Positions 46,990-57,929 are shown, counted from the stretch's first letter. The stretch: DNA of 64,000 nucleotides from Sialis fuliginosa (GCA_961205875.1 OY540816.1:5094701-5158700); one strand, 5' to 3'. Program-made: numbers and translations. The notes: a model not told the origin generated them from the letters alone.

Positions 46990-47847
46990 AAAAAAACATC
47001 TGCCAAGTAAAAAAACAGCTAAATTCACCAAAGGTAGTTAATTATTCAACAATTTAAATAAAAACCGATAGTGTTTATATAAAGTGCCTGGAATTGGTTA
47101 ACCATTTAGTTTTTATACAATTTTACTAAAAAATATTAGTTCGAAATTTGTCTTAAAACGCACCTGTATATTTTTTCATGTATATTTTTTAATTTGTTGA
47201 CAATTTCAATCTAAATCTAAATTTATGCAAATGTCAAAATGACATTTAAAACGGCAAAATGACATTTAAAACGCCAAAATAACATTTAAAACGTCAAAAG
47301 ACATTTAAAACGCCAAAATGACATTTAAAACGTCAAAATGACATTTAATATGTCCAAGCAAATATCAATTTAGAAAAACAAAACACGAATTTTAATAATA
47401 AATTGAGATAAATCTTTGTAAGGGACTATTTTACAACAAACGTTGTAGACCCATATTATAGGAAATTTAATGCTCTGCAAAAAATACTCTATAAAATCAC
47501 GTAACATGTGTCGTTCTTGAGATATCTTCAAAAAATAAATATTTTGGGGTGTCACCCCTCCCACTTACACATGATTTTGAAATGGGACCGTCCTCAAACC
47601 AAACCCAACCAAGTTTCAATAATATCGGTTCAGTGGTTCATGAGTTATGCGTGTGACAAGGATTCAGGGGACAGACGGACACACGGACGGACGGACACAC
47701 AGACAGACAGACACGGAACGAAAAGTATTTGTCTTAACGTGGAACGGATAAATCAATTTAAAATTTTGAAATCGGAGAATATTCTTTTTATCTCAATCTG
47801 AAACGATCACAAAGCTTCTGTAATCTTCGATATTGCGAGGAAGCAAA
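46990..47847 (-). mobile_element. HINE-A copy 6
   Basis: Complete inverted copy. Left side is the 3' end (AACATCTGCCAAGTAAA); right side is the 5' palindrome with CGAGGAAGCAAAA. It has the largest minisatellite of the family, about six to seven units of ACATTTAAAACGTCAAAATG (47225-47350), and the inverse GTCY run (47670-47715). The CACGAGGAAGCAC block is deleted near the 3' end (TAAAAAAACAGCTAAATTCACC). Confidence 0.87.
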
Positions 47848-47943
47848 ATATAATAATTAAAAATGTATAATATTTATATTGTAAAGGCGTAATATCCGAA
47901 ATCCGAAGTCGCTGACTATCGAGTATTAGATTTTGCTTTTCAG

Positions 47944-47984
47944 TACAGCCAGGCGGTGCTTATACACCTGCTGAACCGTGGTAG
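47944..47984 (+). CDS. Weak candidate terminal exon
   Basis: After a good acceptor (GATTTTGCTTTTCAG) the plus strand reads, in one frame, QPGGAYTPAEPW and a stop. The segment (47880-48060) is not repetitive and is GC-richer than its surroundings. The exon is too short to carry statistical weight and other frames or the minus strand are possible. If real, earlier exons lie at lower coordinates. Confidence 0.2.
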
Positions 47985-48064
47985 GGCGACGTGACTTAAG
48001 TCGGTTGTGGCTTACAAGGATCCATCAATATGGGTTACGGTCTTTGAGCGAAATCACTTATACC

Positions 48065-48360
48065 AGCGGTTCTTAAAAATATGTAGTCTAGGGAACCCCT
48101 TTTGAACAATTATTTTTAAGGGACTCCCTCCCTACAGGGGTTATTTTAAGAAAATTTTACAACCTTATTTTTTTTGTTCCATACTTACAATTTTTACTTT
48201 TCAACTGCAATGATCTTTGTTTTTTGCATTACATTTCTTACATTTTTTGCTTTTACATCTGCAATTACATTTTTTTTCTCTACATTTCTTACAATTTTTG
48301 CTTTATTACTGCAATGAACTTTTAAATTAACAACGTATATTTATGCGTCAGATATGAATA
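48065..48360 (-). mobile_element. Partial copy of the 1548-type hAT-like MITE
   Basis: Starts CAGCGGTTCTTAAAAATATG and holds the inverted tandem array (TTTTTGCTTTTAC, CTGCAAT units). The other end is missing. It adjoins the mariner relic. Confidence 0.65.
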
Positions 48361-48386
48361 TTTGAACATGAGCGAAATATCAAGTA

Positions 48387-49293
48387 CAGGGTGGGGCAGA
48401 TTAAAGAGCGATTTTGAAAAGGCTGTAAAACAAAAGATAATCAATTTTTTCAAATTTTATTTTCACCACCTTAAACTACATAAAAAAGCATTAAAGAAAA
48501 GTATCTCTGTGAATTCACTGTCACAGCACAGCCAAGAGCATCTTCGAAAAAGTAGAGCTCTATGATCCCTGATGAAGACATAGCGCACCACACAGTAACT
48601 TTAGTGGAGTGGACAGATTGGTGATGAAGTTGTCTAGGATTCACGTCACTCCAATACCGAAAGTTCTGCTTGTTGACGTAACCGGACAAATGGAAATGGG
48701 CCTCGTCACTCATCCATAAATTGTTTACAATGTCTTTGTCTTGATTAATCAAGTTCAAAAATTCTTCACAGAACCAACTTCGACTCACATGATCTGTTTC
48801 TTTAAGAATTTTGTACAGATGATGGTGTAGGTAGAGTGTAGACCATTGTGTAAAACCGTCTAACCGTTCTGTTGGAAATTCTAAGTGTTGTGCTATGCCG
48901 GCGAGCTGAGCGACGCGGGTTTCTTCTGATCGCAACTCTTACACGCTCGATGTTTTCGGGTGTACGCACTGTTTTTGGTCTCCCCGGCTTCTTCCTTGTT
49001 GTTGAAGTCTTTTCAAAGTTATCAACCCACTTTTTAATTGCATAGGTAGATGAAACCGATCGATTCCGATTAATCTTAAAATGTTTACGGAAAGTACGAC
49101 GCGCCTGCTCGTAAGAACTACCTTTTTGATAAAACTCTTTGACAGCGTACGCGCAATGCTGAGGGGTCCAATGCTCCTTTGCTACTAAATGCTATTGGGT
49201 GTGGAACATGGCCGATAGCGACCCCACTCCCTCCCGCCGGCACAGCGCGATTCCCGCGCTTTTCAAAATCGCTCGTTATTCTGCCTCACCCTG
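48387..49293 (-). mobile_element. Mariner/IS630-type element with internal deletion
   Basis: 907 bp with inverted ends CAGGGTGGGGCAGATTAAAG and (reverse complement) CAGGGTGAGGCAGAATAACG, each followed by GAGCGATTTTGAAAAG. TA flanks at 48385-48386 and 49294-49295. It carries a broken transposase on the minus strand (next entry). It is the only element here with recognisable transposase coding, though its TIR resembles the CAGGGTG ends of the foldback families. Confidence 0.93.
48471..49191 (-). pseudogene. IS630/Tc1-mariner transposase, frameshifted and truncated
   Basis: The minus strand encodes a DDE transposase of the insect mariner-like group. The N-terminal part (about 49190-48850) gives a helix-turn-helix region with WTPQHCAYAVKEFYQKGSSY, then KKPGRPKTVRTPENIERVR and RRNPRRSARR, in one frame. 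Near 48850 the frame shifts; the second frame continues with SWFCEEFLNLINQD, NNLWMSDEAHFHLSGYVNKQ and KVTVWCAMSSSGIIELYFFE. SDEAHF holds the first catalytic Asp. It ends shortly after AVTVNSQRY, so the second Asp and the final acidic residue are deleted. A stop codon lies just upstream of the first codon and no ATG is found there. It cannot be active. Confidence 0.92.
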
Positions 49294-49295
49294 TA

Positions 49296-49839
49296 CAATT
49301 AGCAACAATTATTTTTGTGATATTTTTTGTTCAATATTTTTTAGTCGTAATCAAAACTCAGTTTGAGTCATATTTACTGTTTTTATCACTAGATTTGTGG
49401 TATTTGAATGCCTAAATCACTTTAAACACTAGCTTTTAAACCTAATCAATTTAAAATTGATAATTCTCAATTTGATATTGATTATTCCCAATTTAAAATT
49501 GATTAGTCTCAATTTATGAAGTTGAAAAGGTATACTGTTGTGAACGCGCAAGACATCTTCACCGGCTCTATTTATTTGGCAGATTTTTATTAAAATAGGC
49601 CCTTACACCATAATAGTAATGTGGATTATTATTGAAAATAAAATCTCATCACATGGTATGTCTTAACTTTTCCAACGGAAGCGCTTCGTGGTTAACAGTA
49701 AAAAATTGTTATTTTACTAAAATTTAATTTCAATTACTTTTACAACCAAAAACTGCAACAATTAATACAATTTAGGAAAAGTAGGATTTTTTTAAAGAAA
49801 ATTAAATAATAATTTTAAAAAGATTTTGTTAATTTAAAA
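49296..49839. other. AT-rich spacer, nothing recognised
   Basis: A small direct repeat (CAATTTAAAATTGATTA-like, 49445-49520) is the only structure seen. Confidence 0.4.
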
Positions 49840-49847
49840 AATATAAT

Positions 49848-50681
49848 CAGGGCTTCGAACCGGAACTGAACCGAAAATCGACAACCGGAGAAACCGTTAT
49901 TTTTTGCCGGAACGAAAACCGGAACAGAACCGAAATAAAAATATCGGTTTTTACGGTTCAGTACATGTTAAAATATGCGCGTTAACATGATCTTATTTCC
50001 CACTTCAATAGGCATGATGCCAGTAACAAAGTATCACTGAAATTATGATTTTAAATAATGAAATAGGTTAAAAAGATTCAAAAAAATGTATTTATTTTTA
50101 TATTAAAAGCGAGATTAATATAATTTTTGTAAATGATGTAACGGCTAAGTAAACATCATTTTTGTTTCATTAATATCTGCACTGTTTATAAATTATTTTG
50201 TGGTTTTAAATTATCAATTTGCTCAGTTTTGTGTTACCAAAACTAAAACCGAGAAACATTAGCGATGGAACAAGGATTTATTATTGTTGACAAGGAGCCT
50301 TTACATAGACGTGACGTCAAAAATGCGCCATGACACCTGCGAGCGTTTTGGCGTCAAATTGAAAATTAGTTTTAAAAGGGTCAATTTTAGTGATTAAACT
50401 TTTATTTTCTGCAGAAATACGTATTTTTTTAGTAATAGGAGACACGTAAGATCATCATAGAATAGTTTCTTAAAATTAGGCAACATTAGGCCTATTGTCG
50501 TTTAGACTATCATACAAGTACCATAAAATGTTCTAAATATGGTAGAAAAAAAATATTTAATACAAATAATTTTTTTTTAATTAATCACTCGGAGCTGAAC
50601 CGAAAACCGAAAAAACCGGAAAACCCGTTATTTTTTTCGGAACGAAAACCGGAACGAAAAAAATAACGGTTCGAAGTCCTG
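49848..50681. mobile_element. hAT-like element with CCGGAAC/CCGAAAA ends, 834 bp
   Basis: The ends are CAGGGCTTCGAACCGGAAC and (reverse complement) CAGGACTTCGAACCG. Flanks AATATAAT and TATATAAT match at 7 of 8 positions. Both end regions are built of CCGAAAACCGG-type repeats. The interior (50005-50470) is found inverted at 26028-26586. No transposase is present. Confidence 0.85.
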
Positions 50682-50689
50682 TATATAAT

Positions 50690-51272
50690 TACTCAGGTGA
50701 ACCCAGCTATGACAGTTTCATTGATGAAAAATGATAATAAAATTCCTTTGTGTCTAAATCAATACAGCTATAAAAATAAACTTGCCTGAAAGAAGAATCA
50801 ATTATACATATTTTGTACATGTGACAACGATACCTAAAACATACAGGTGTACTAAGATAGTGGGTGTAGTGAGCCCCCCCCCCCCCCCCCCCGGTGAAGG
50901 AGTTGGAATGCACGGAGCCAAGATAGGCGTAATCTAGTCAGCGGGTCGCGTACGTGGCCATACTAACAATGGGCCTACCATAATAAGCCCCCGCGACTAG
51001 CTGCCTACGTGTCCGGTGTAAATATCTACACACTCACACGCGCACACACACACACACGTACGATATGGCTGGTATGCACTTGTTACTTGGCGTGCTGACT
51101 GCTATTCTTGAATCATAATTTCCCTCGATGATATATTTCACTGTCTTTCCTCACACCTTTGATTACTTGTATATGGTATGTATTCAGTGGCGGCTTGTAT
51201 CTACGAACATATGGGGATTGTTATAGGTACTTCAAAAATGTTTTTGTTTTTTATGTCATGTTTAGGTACTGT
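50690..51272. other. Unique spacer with C-tract and GC-richer patch
   Basis: A run of 19 C lies at 50874-50892; 50890-51060 is CpG-richer and ends in a (CA)n-like run. It is not repeated in the window. Could be regulatory or an untranslated exon, but no splice or start signal is convincing. The minus frame with a Gly run (50707-50913) is a translation of the C-tract. Confidence 0.35.
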
Positions 51273-51280
51273 ACTATATA

Positions 51281-52962
51281 CAGGCCCGGATTTACCATGC
51301 AGGCAGAGTAGGCAGCTGCCTAGGGCGGTAAATTTTGGTGGAAACTTTGAAAACTTGTTATATTCGTGGGAATTGAATTTGATTTTGATTCCATTATCGA
51401 TGAGTTTGCCATCCGAAAATCGAGACGTACAAATTTCAACCCATAAGCAATAATTTCTCTATGCATGTACATAACTCAAGCATGACTAAAAAATAATAAA
51501 ATGGCCAAGTGCGTGTTGGGCACGCACATGATAAGTTTCCGTAGTCATTAAGATTTATAAACAAGAATTGTATCAACGGACGCTCTGATAATTACATTTA
51601 AATGCAAATATATCGTGACTGAAGGGTTAAAATCAAAAGGTCATATAACATTTTTTGTTGCATTTTAGGAGACCTATCTAAAGATACCCCACTCAATGGG
51701 TTAAGTGAAAAAAAATTTGAGAACAATTTTCAGTCTATGGGAGGGGTCCAAAATAATTTTGACAGTGTTCGTTATAATTTTCAGTAAAAGTACTAACTCA
51801 AAGCTGCATTCTGAATTTTTTTCAGATTTTTTGAATAGATAGCTTAGAAATTAGGGTGGGGGGGACGCTCTGACAACGACATTTAAATGCAAATATATCG
51901 TGACTGAAGGGTTAAAATCAAAAGATCATTTAACAAGTTTTGTTGCATTTTGGGAGACCTATCTAATGACATCCCACTCAATGGGTTAAGTGAAAAAAAA
52001 TGTGAGTTCATTTTTCAGTCTATGGGAGGGGGTCCAAAATAATTTTGACAGTGTTCGTTATAATTTTCAGTGGAAGTACTAATTAAAAGCTACATTCTAA
52101 ATTTTTTTCAGATTTTTGAAAAGATAGTTTAGAAATTAAGGGGGGGGGGGACGCTCTGATAACGACATTTAAATGCAAATATATCGTGACTGAAGGGTTA
52201 AAATCAAAAGATCATTTAACATTTTTTGTTGCATTTTAGGATACCTATCCAATGACATCACATCAATGGGATATGTGAAAAACAAATTGTGAGTTCATTT
52301 TTCAGTCAATGGGAGTGGGGGCCAAAATAATTTTGACAGTGTTCGTTATAATTTTCAGTAGAAGTACTAATTAAAGGCTACATTCATGAATTTTTTCAGA
52401 TTTTTTAAATTGATAGTTTAGAAATTAGGGTGGGGGGGACGCTTTTATCACGACTTTGAACGCAATTATATCGTGACTGAAGGGTTAAAATCAAAATGTC
52501 ATATTGCATTTTTAATTGCATTTTAGGAGACCTATCTAAAGACTCCACACTTAATGGATTAAGTGAAAATTTTTTTAAAAAAATACTTTTCAGTCTATGG
52601 AAAGGGGGTCCAAAAAAATTTTTTTTTTCAAAAATATTATCATTTCTGTTTTTGGGTTATCAGTCTTCGTCTGTATACCAAATTTCATTTTAATCGGCTT
52701 AAAATTTTTGAGGACGGACAGACGGACATGGCGAAACTATAAGGTTTCCTAGTTTTCTACGGAAACCTAAAAAAGGTCTTCAGTTTTTATGTTTCCTAAT
52801 GTAAATTTATAAAAATTTATAAAATTTGAAACTGACGCAACCAAAAAAAAAGATCCTGAGTTTTATATTTTGACATCTATGACTTAAACTGTTAGTTTTG
52901 AAGGGGTGGGGGGGCAATTTTCGCAACTGCCTAGGGGCGGCAAATTTCTAAATCCAGGCCTG
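51281..52962. mobile_element. hAT-like element Y, copy 2, interrupted by HINE-E
   Basis: Same ends as copy 1 (CAGGCCCGG...) with its own perfect 8-bp duplication ACTATATA (51273-51280, 52963-52970). HINE-E copy 3 lies inside at 51503-52768 in a poly-A stretch. Without it this copy would be about 400 bp, like copy 1. Confidence 0.93.
51503..52768 (-). mobile_element. HINE-E copy 3, four internal units
   Basis: Left is the 3' end: GGCC and the GTGCGTG ttggg CACGCAC hairpin, then GTTTCCGTAGTCATTAAG. Right is the 5' end: CTACGGAAACCT. Between lie about four tandem copies of a roughly 285-bp unit (ATATCGTGACTGAAGGGTTA near 51611, 51895, 52184, 52470). This is the longest copy. It entered element Y between two A-runs; six As remain on each side against seven in the empty site. 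Confidence 0.9.
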
Positions 52963-53017
52963 ACTATATAGATATCAAATCTAAATTCATTGGTGTGTAT
53001 GATGGTTAATACTTTTT

Positions 53018-54052
53018 AACTTCCCTATTTTTGAAAAAAATCCCATTTTTAAGGGGATGTTTTTGCAAGAAGGGGAAAAGTTAACAAGTCAAATTATTTT
53101 TTACAAATAGGTGGGTACTAGTTGTATTCACACACCAAAGTTCAAATATGAGCCTTACCCCCCTTTATTTAAAAAAATTCTCAAAATTTGAAAATTTGAG
53201 AAAATGACATTTCAAAGCTAAATAACTCTGGTGGGGACCAGTTAAAAATCTGAAATTTGAGCCCATAATAGTACTACATAATGGTATTATGTATCAAAAA
53301 TTTTTAGATTGAGATTTAACTACAGGCAGTGGTATTGCAACCACAATATTCAATAGGAGTTCATATGTTAATACAGAGTGTCAACATTAATATAATATCT
53401 ATTACTATCTTTTTTCTTCTTGGAAATAGAAGAATGCTTGAATGAAGAAAAAAATTGTATTTTTTCTGAATGTTTTTAAAATCTCATTTTTTATTTTCTG
53501 TCACTTCCGGTTGAACCGGAAATGATGTCAACTTTTGTTTTTCAAAGGTTACACCCTATATATATTTTATTTTTAGATAGAAAATTAGGTCAGCTTTAAA
53601 AATTTATAACACATATAATAACTTAAAGTAACTCATAACAAAGATATAACATGTTTTAATTATTATTGAAACAAAATCACAACATGTATACGCTCATTGA
53701 AACATGCATTTTTGTGGTTGCAATACCACTACTTGTAGTCAAATCTCAATCTCAAAATTTTTGGTACATAATACCATTATGTAGTACTATTATGGGCTAA
53801 AATTTCAGATTTTTATCTGGTCCCCCACCAGAGTTATTTAGCTTTGAAAAGTGCCATTTTCTCAAATTTTCAAATTTTGAGAATTTTTTTAAATAAAGGG
53901 GGGCAAGTCTCAGAGTTGAACTTTGGTGTGTGAATACAACTAGTACCCACCTATTTGTAAAAAATAATTTGACTTGTTAACTTTTCCCCTTCTTGCAAAA
54001 ACATCCCCTTGAAAATGGGTTTTTTCAAAAATAGAACTAAGAATTAAGGCTG
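53018..54052. mobile_element. Foldback element N, about 1 kb
   Basis: The arms share TTTTTGCAAGAAGGGGAAAA, GGTGGGTACTAGTTGTATTC and AGTGGTATTGCAACCAC, inverted around 53530. The outer ends decay (TTAACTTCCCTATTTTTG against inverted TTAATTCTTAGTTCTATTTT). No target duplication found. Confidence 0.8.
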
Positions 54053-54520
54053 AAATTTCACCCTTTAGGGTAACATTTAGGCGAAAATGTCTAGAAATAA
54101 TCTTGTAGCCCGTTTTATTCCGAATAATTTGCTTTTACTCCGATGTTGAAAGGTTTGATAGAAGCTGAGATATTTTAGTTTCCGCAAACCCTTTAAAGTA
54201 CAAAAAATGCTGCAACCTGTAGAACAAATATGGCCGTCACGCGAAAACAAAAAACAATAAAATTAAAATAATGATCGTTTCGAACTACCAACATGTTAGG
54301 GTAATTATACACAAAAAATCTTTTTTTTTTAGAATGACCGAGCAACCTGTGCTGGACCAGTTCATATGGATTGACCCTTATATATTTTTTAGGAAACGTA
54401 TATTGTGAATTTTCATTTTTATAACACTTCCGTAAATCAGTTATTATACAGCTTACACTAATTCTAAGTTTCATCAAAATCGGTTAAGTAGTTTTCGTGT
54501 CAAATCTGAACAAACATTTA
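54053..54520. repeat. Probable older repeat next to HINE-I
   Basis: It contains TTCATCAAAATCGGTTAAGT and CGTGTCAAATCTGAACAAAC, phrases common in GTCY-type insect repeats and similar to 13915-13960. The minus frame 54193-54477 has no recognised domain. Ends undefined. Confidence 0.45.
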
Positions 54521-55343
54521 AAATATCGGTATGGAGAACCATACATGACTTCCATGTTCTTTTTATCTTTTTAAATACCTAATTTTTAAATATAATTTTT
54601 TTTAAATATTTTATTTATATAACCTACTAATATGAATATAAATTTCGTAATACATAAAAAACATATATATTTACGACGGTTACAGCTGTTATTGCGATTT
54701 ATATATAAATATTAGTTTTCTAATGTCCTAATGTCAAAAACATAATACACATTCGTAGAACAACTAATTTGACAATTTGAATTTAGTTGCATTTGTTTCC
54801 AAGGCAACATGAATTAATGACATTAATTAGTATTTAAAATTCAAATTTTAAATGTGTTTTTCACCCCTTTAATGGCTGTTTAGGCACGTACAAATAATAA
54901 ATGTCTTTTAGATTCGATTTAACTGCAAATGTACCAAATCTTATCAAAAGTAGTGAGATAATACTCGCAATGTTCACTTTTTAGATTTAGACGAAAAAAG
55001 TTACAAAATTTCGAATATTTCCAAAACCCCTAATCCGATTAGCACCAAAATCAATAGGTCTGGAGTACTCACTGAGACAAACATTATCCCGAAAAATAAT
55101 TCAGATCGGCGCATTTTTACGGTAGTTATCGTGAACGAAAAAAAATCTACATCCTGACACACAGACACACAGACACACGGACACACAGACACACAGACAC
55201 ACAGACACACGCACAGCCGCCATGCGGAAATTAACTTTTCTTTACGTTTTGAAGTTAGTACTATCAGAATTTGTCATTTTCTCGGACACGATTTTTCGAT
55301 GGTATTACAATACTTCCATTTCTTTCAGAACATGGAAGTAAAA
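54521..55343 (-). mobile_element. HINE-I, complete copy
   Basis: Minus orientation. 5' motif ACTTCCATGTTCT (55327-55339 inverted), a GTGTCTGTGTGTC microsatellite (55155-55212), and a 3' side with AGAACATGGAAGT, the exact inverse, then hairpin GTATGG ttct CCATAC and GATATTTT. This is the same architecture as families A, E and F with unrelated sequence. A 3'-end fragment lies at 63361-63401. The Cys/Val-rich minus frame 55001-55210 translates the microsatellite. Confidence 0.82.
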
Positions 55344-55783
55344 ATAATGCTCGTAAATTATTTTGCCGGTAAAACGACATGTTCGTACAGACAGAGCCTA
55401 CAGTTTTATTTATTAGTGTTCATGTCTTAATGTCATACTGTGAAACTTCTCCGAAACGACGAAAGTGACATTTTTTCATTAAATTTAATGCTTTTATCAA
55501 ATTAAGAGTTGAGAAGAGAAGTTGAAGGTACCTACTTGTTTCATAAACTTAAGAAAATTTCATAATTATTTAACTTTTGCTTCCTAGCTATATCGAAGAT
55601 ACTAAAAGCGTTGCGATCGTTTTAAAAATTATTCTCCGATTTCAAAATTTTGACTTGACTTTTACGTTTCAGATCAAGATAAACATTTTTTGTTTCGCGT
55701 GTGTCTGTCTATCCCCTATAAATCATGAACTTCTGAACCGATATTAGTGAAACTTGGTTGGTTGGTTGGGTCTGAATTGAAGA

Positions 55784-56195
55784 CAGGGCCGTAACTAGAG
55801 GCTCGGGGGCCCCAGGGAAAGAGTTGACCGAGGGGCCCCCAGATAAGCAAAAAAAATAAAAATTGAAGACCTTTTTTTGATCATAGTTTACAAATTTTAC
55901 ATATATGTTACTAATTTTTATTTGAATGATTTTTTTTTGCTTGCCAGTTAGAATATTACACTTCTTAGTAATTTTAATGGATAATAAGTGTAAAATTGAA
56001 GTTCATAAGCCGGAAAAAATGGTATTAAAATCAAAATTAGTAATAAGTAAAAGTTAACACCAAATATATTTTTTTAAATCTTCAATTTATTTATTTTTTC
56101 TTGCTCACTCCAATTTTTACGCTGCTGAGGGGGCCCCCTAACCTCGGGGGTCCTGGGGCACTGCCCCGGCTGCCCCGGTAGTAGTTACGACCCTG
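55784..56195. mobile_element. hAT-like element nested in HINE-A copy 7, 412 bp
   Basis: The ends are CAGGGCCGTAACTAG and (reverse complement) CAGGGTCGTAACTAC. Perfect 8-bp duplication ATTGAAGA (55776-55783, 56196-56203). Each end is followed by G/C-rich blocks (GGGGGCCCC). Confidence 0.93.
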
Positions 56196-56528
56196 ATTGA
56201 AGACGGTCCCATTTTAAAGTTCTTTGTAAAAATAGTCTGTGGCTTATTTTAAGAACGACACAATACGTGAGAATTTTATAGAACTTTTTTGTATAGGTAG
56301 CATTTTTATTTTGAGGTTTTCAAAACAGATTTTAAATATAGATTGAAATTGTCAAAAAAATAAAAATATACGAATAAATAATCAGGCGCGTATTAAGAAA
56401 AATGTCGAATAAATATATATTTTTAAATATAATTGTATAAAAATTAAATGGTTAACCAACTGCAGTTCATTTGAATACTGTTCTGTTTTAAATAGGTTTA
56501 ATAAATGATTATCTTAATTATTTATAAC

Positions 56529-56948
56529 TTGCCGATAATTGCGGCTTCGCTCGCGCGGATTTCTAAATTCCCACCCCCGTAATTACAACCCTCCATAAAT
56601 GACATGTTTTACTTTTTATTCATTATACAAAATCGTTAATATCTCGGTTCCTGTGACAGATAGGTGGTTGTTTTCCCTCGTAAAACCCTCTCCCCCATAG
56701 CATTTTTCCTGCCGGATCGAATAAAACTAATTGCAGCCCTCCATACGTGACAGGAGATGAAATAAATAAATACATTTTTACCATATAAACTTTTACGCCC
56801 CCTTTTACTACCGTAGGGGTTGAATGTCGATAAATCCTTTCTTAGTGCGTGCTTACATCATAAATGGAAGACACTCCTGAAATTTCACGTTTGTAGGTCC
56901 AAGGATTTCAGCTGGGCGATGATGAATCAGTCAGTCAGGACATGTTAT
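56529..56948 (-). mobile_element. Helitron G, copy 2, internally deleted
   Basis: It matches copy 1 at both ends: minus-strand 5' side CAGTCAGGACATG/GATGATGAATCAGTC and 3' side CGCGCGAGCGAAGCCGC. The CTAG terminus is degenerate here. Most internal units are deleted. Confidence 0.7.
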
Positions 56949-56960
56949 TATATGTACCTA

Positions 56961-57782
56961 CAGCCGGGACTCGTTTATTATAAGTCACGTTTATTCGAAA
57001 CTTTTTCTCCTCCTTCACCTCCCACCATTCTCGAGTCATGGCGTAAACGAACATATTTTTGAAATTTTTGTAGAATTAATTAGAGACACTTATCACCGTC
57101 GTCACTCGTCACCTTGCTCACATTCGAAATTAGAAGTAAAGTAAAATTATTTCACTATCACGATTAACTATTAACGATAAATATTAAATACCAAGGTTTA
57201 CATACATAGTCTCTATAGCTCCTTAACCAATCAGTGTTGGCGCGGGATTTGAAGTCACCATGAAGACGTACTCAAATGTTATAAATGTATAATAGAACAT
57301 CAATTACAAAAAAAATCCTTCATTTATTCTTGTTTTCGTATTTTTTGATATTTTAACAACACATACAAACAAAGAAGTACATACATACAAATTCGACATG
57401 CAAAATCATAGAGAGCTGTCAAAAACCACAGAACGTATTGCCAACTTAAGAATAGTAAAAATGACACTTTCCGAATAGACAAAATTGTCTATGATAGCTT
57501 TTTCATGATTTTGCAATCTCAAATTTGTACTTCTTAGATTGTATATGTTGTTAAAATATCAAAAAATACGAAGACAAGAATAAATAAAAGGATTTCTTGT
57601 ATGTGATTATACATTTATAACATTTGAATACATCTTCGTGGTGACGTCAATTCCCGCGCCAACGCTGATTGGTCAAGGATCTATACATAACTTGGTGGGA
57701 GCCCCTCTCGACTTAGAATAAGTAAACGCGAATTTCTCGTGTCAAACGATTCAGAAGGTTTAAAATAAATGAGTCCCGACTG
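56961..57782. mobile_element. Mariner-type foldback element O, 822 bp
   Basis: The ends are CAGCCGGGACTCGTTTATT and (reverse complement) CAGTCGGGACTCATTTATT, TA flanks at 56959-56960 and 57783-57784. Long inner arms (57190-57400 and 57510-57700) share GTTATAAATGTATAAT and TATTTTTTGATATTTTAACA. Confidence 0.88.
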
Positions 57783-57929
57783 TATATAGATTACCTAATA
57801 CATTTAATTTATTACTTTTACATTAAATATATCACAAATACTTTATCGGTGTTGATTAAAATTGTTCGATAAATTAACTACCTTTGGAAAATTTAGCACG
57901 AGAAAGCACTAAGCATTTACTTGACAGAT

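Larger units (their letters stand above)
55574..57929 (+). mobile_element. HINE-A copy 7, split by three insertions
   Basis: 5' part from 55574 (TTTTGCTTCCTAGCTATATC); 3' part at about 57840-57929 (AATTAACTACCTTTGG, CACGAGAAAGCAC, TTGACAGAT). Inside lie a hAT-like element (55784-56195), a Helitron fragment (56529-56948) and a foldback (56961-57782). It is more diverged than the other copies, so it is probably the oldest. Confidence 0.75.

Noticed and set aside
47508-47801. 97-codon plus frame, with similar frames at 30932 and 34462
   Set aside because: All lie in HINE-A; the shared peptide reflects the shared repeat and is interrupted in most copies.
47880-48060. Possible tRNA-like or SINE head (GTGGTAGGGCGACGTGACTT)
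   Set aside because: I could not form an acceptor stem or a T-loop with consensus bases; no second copy in the window.
55001-55210. Cys/Val-rich minus frame
   Set aside because: Translation of the ACACAG microsatellite of HINE-I.
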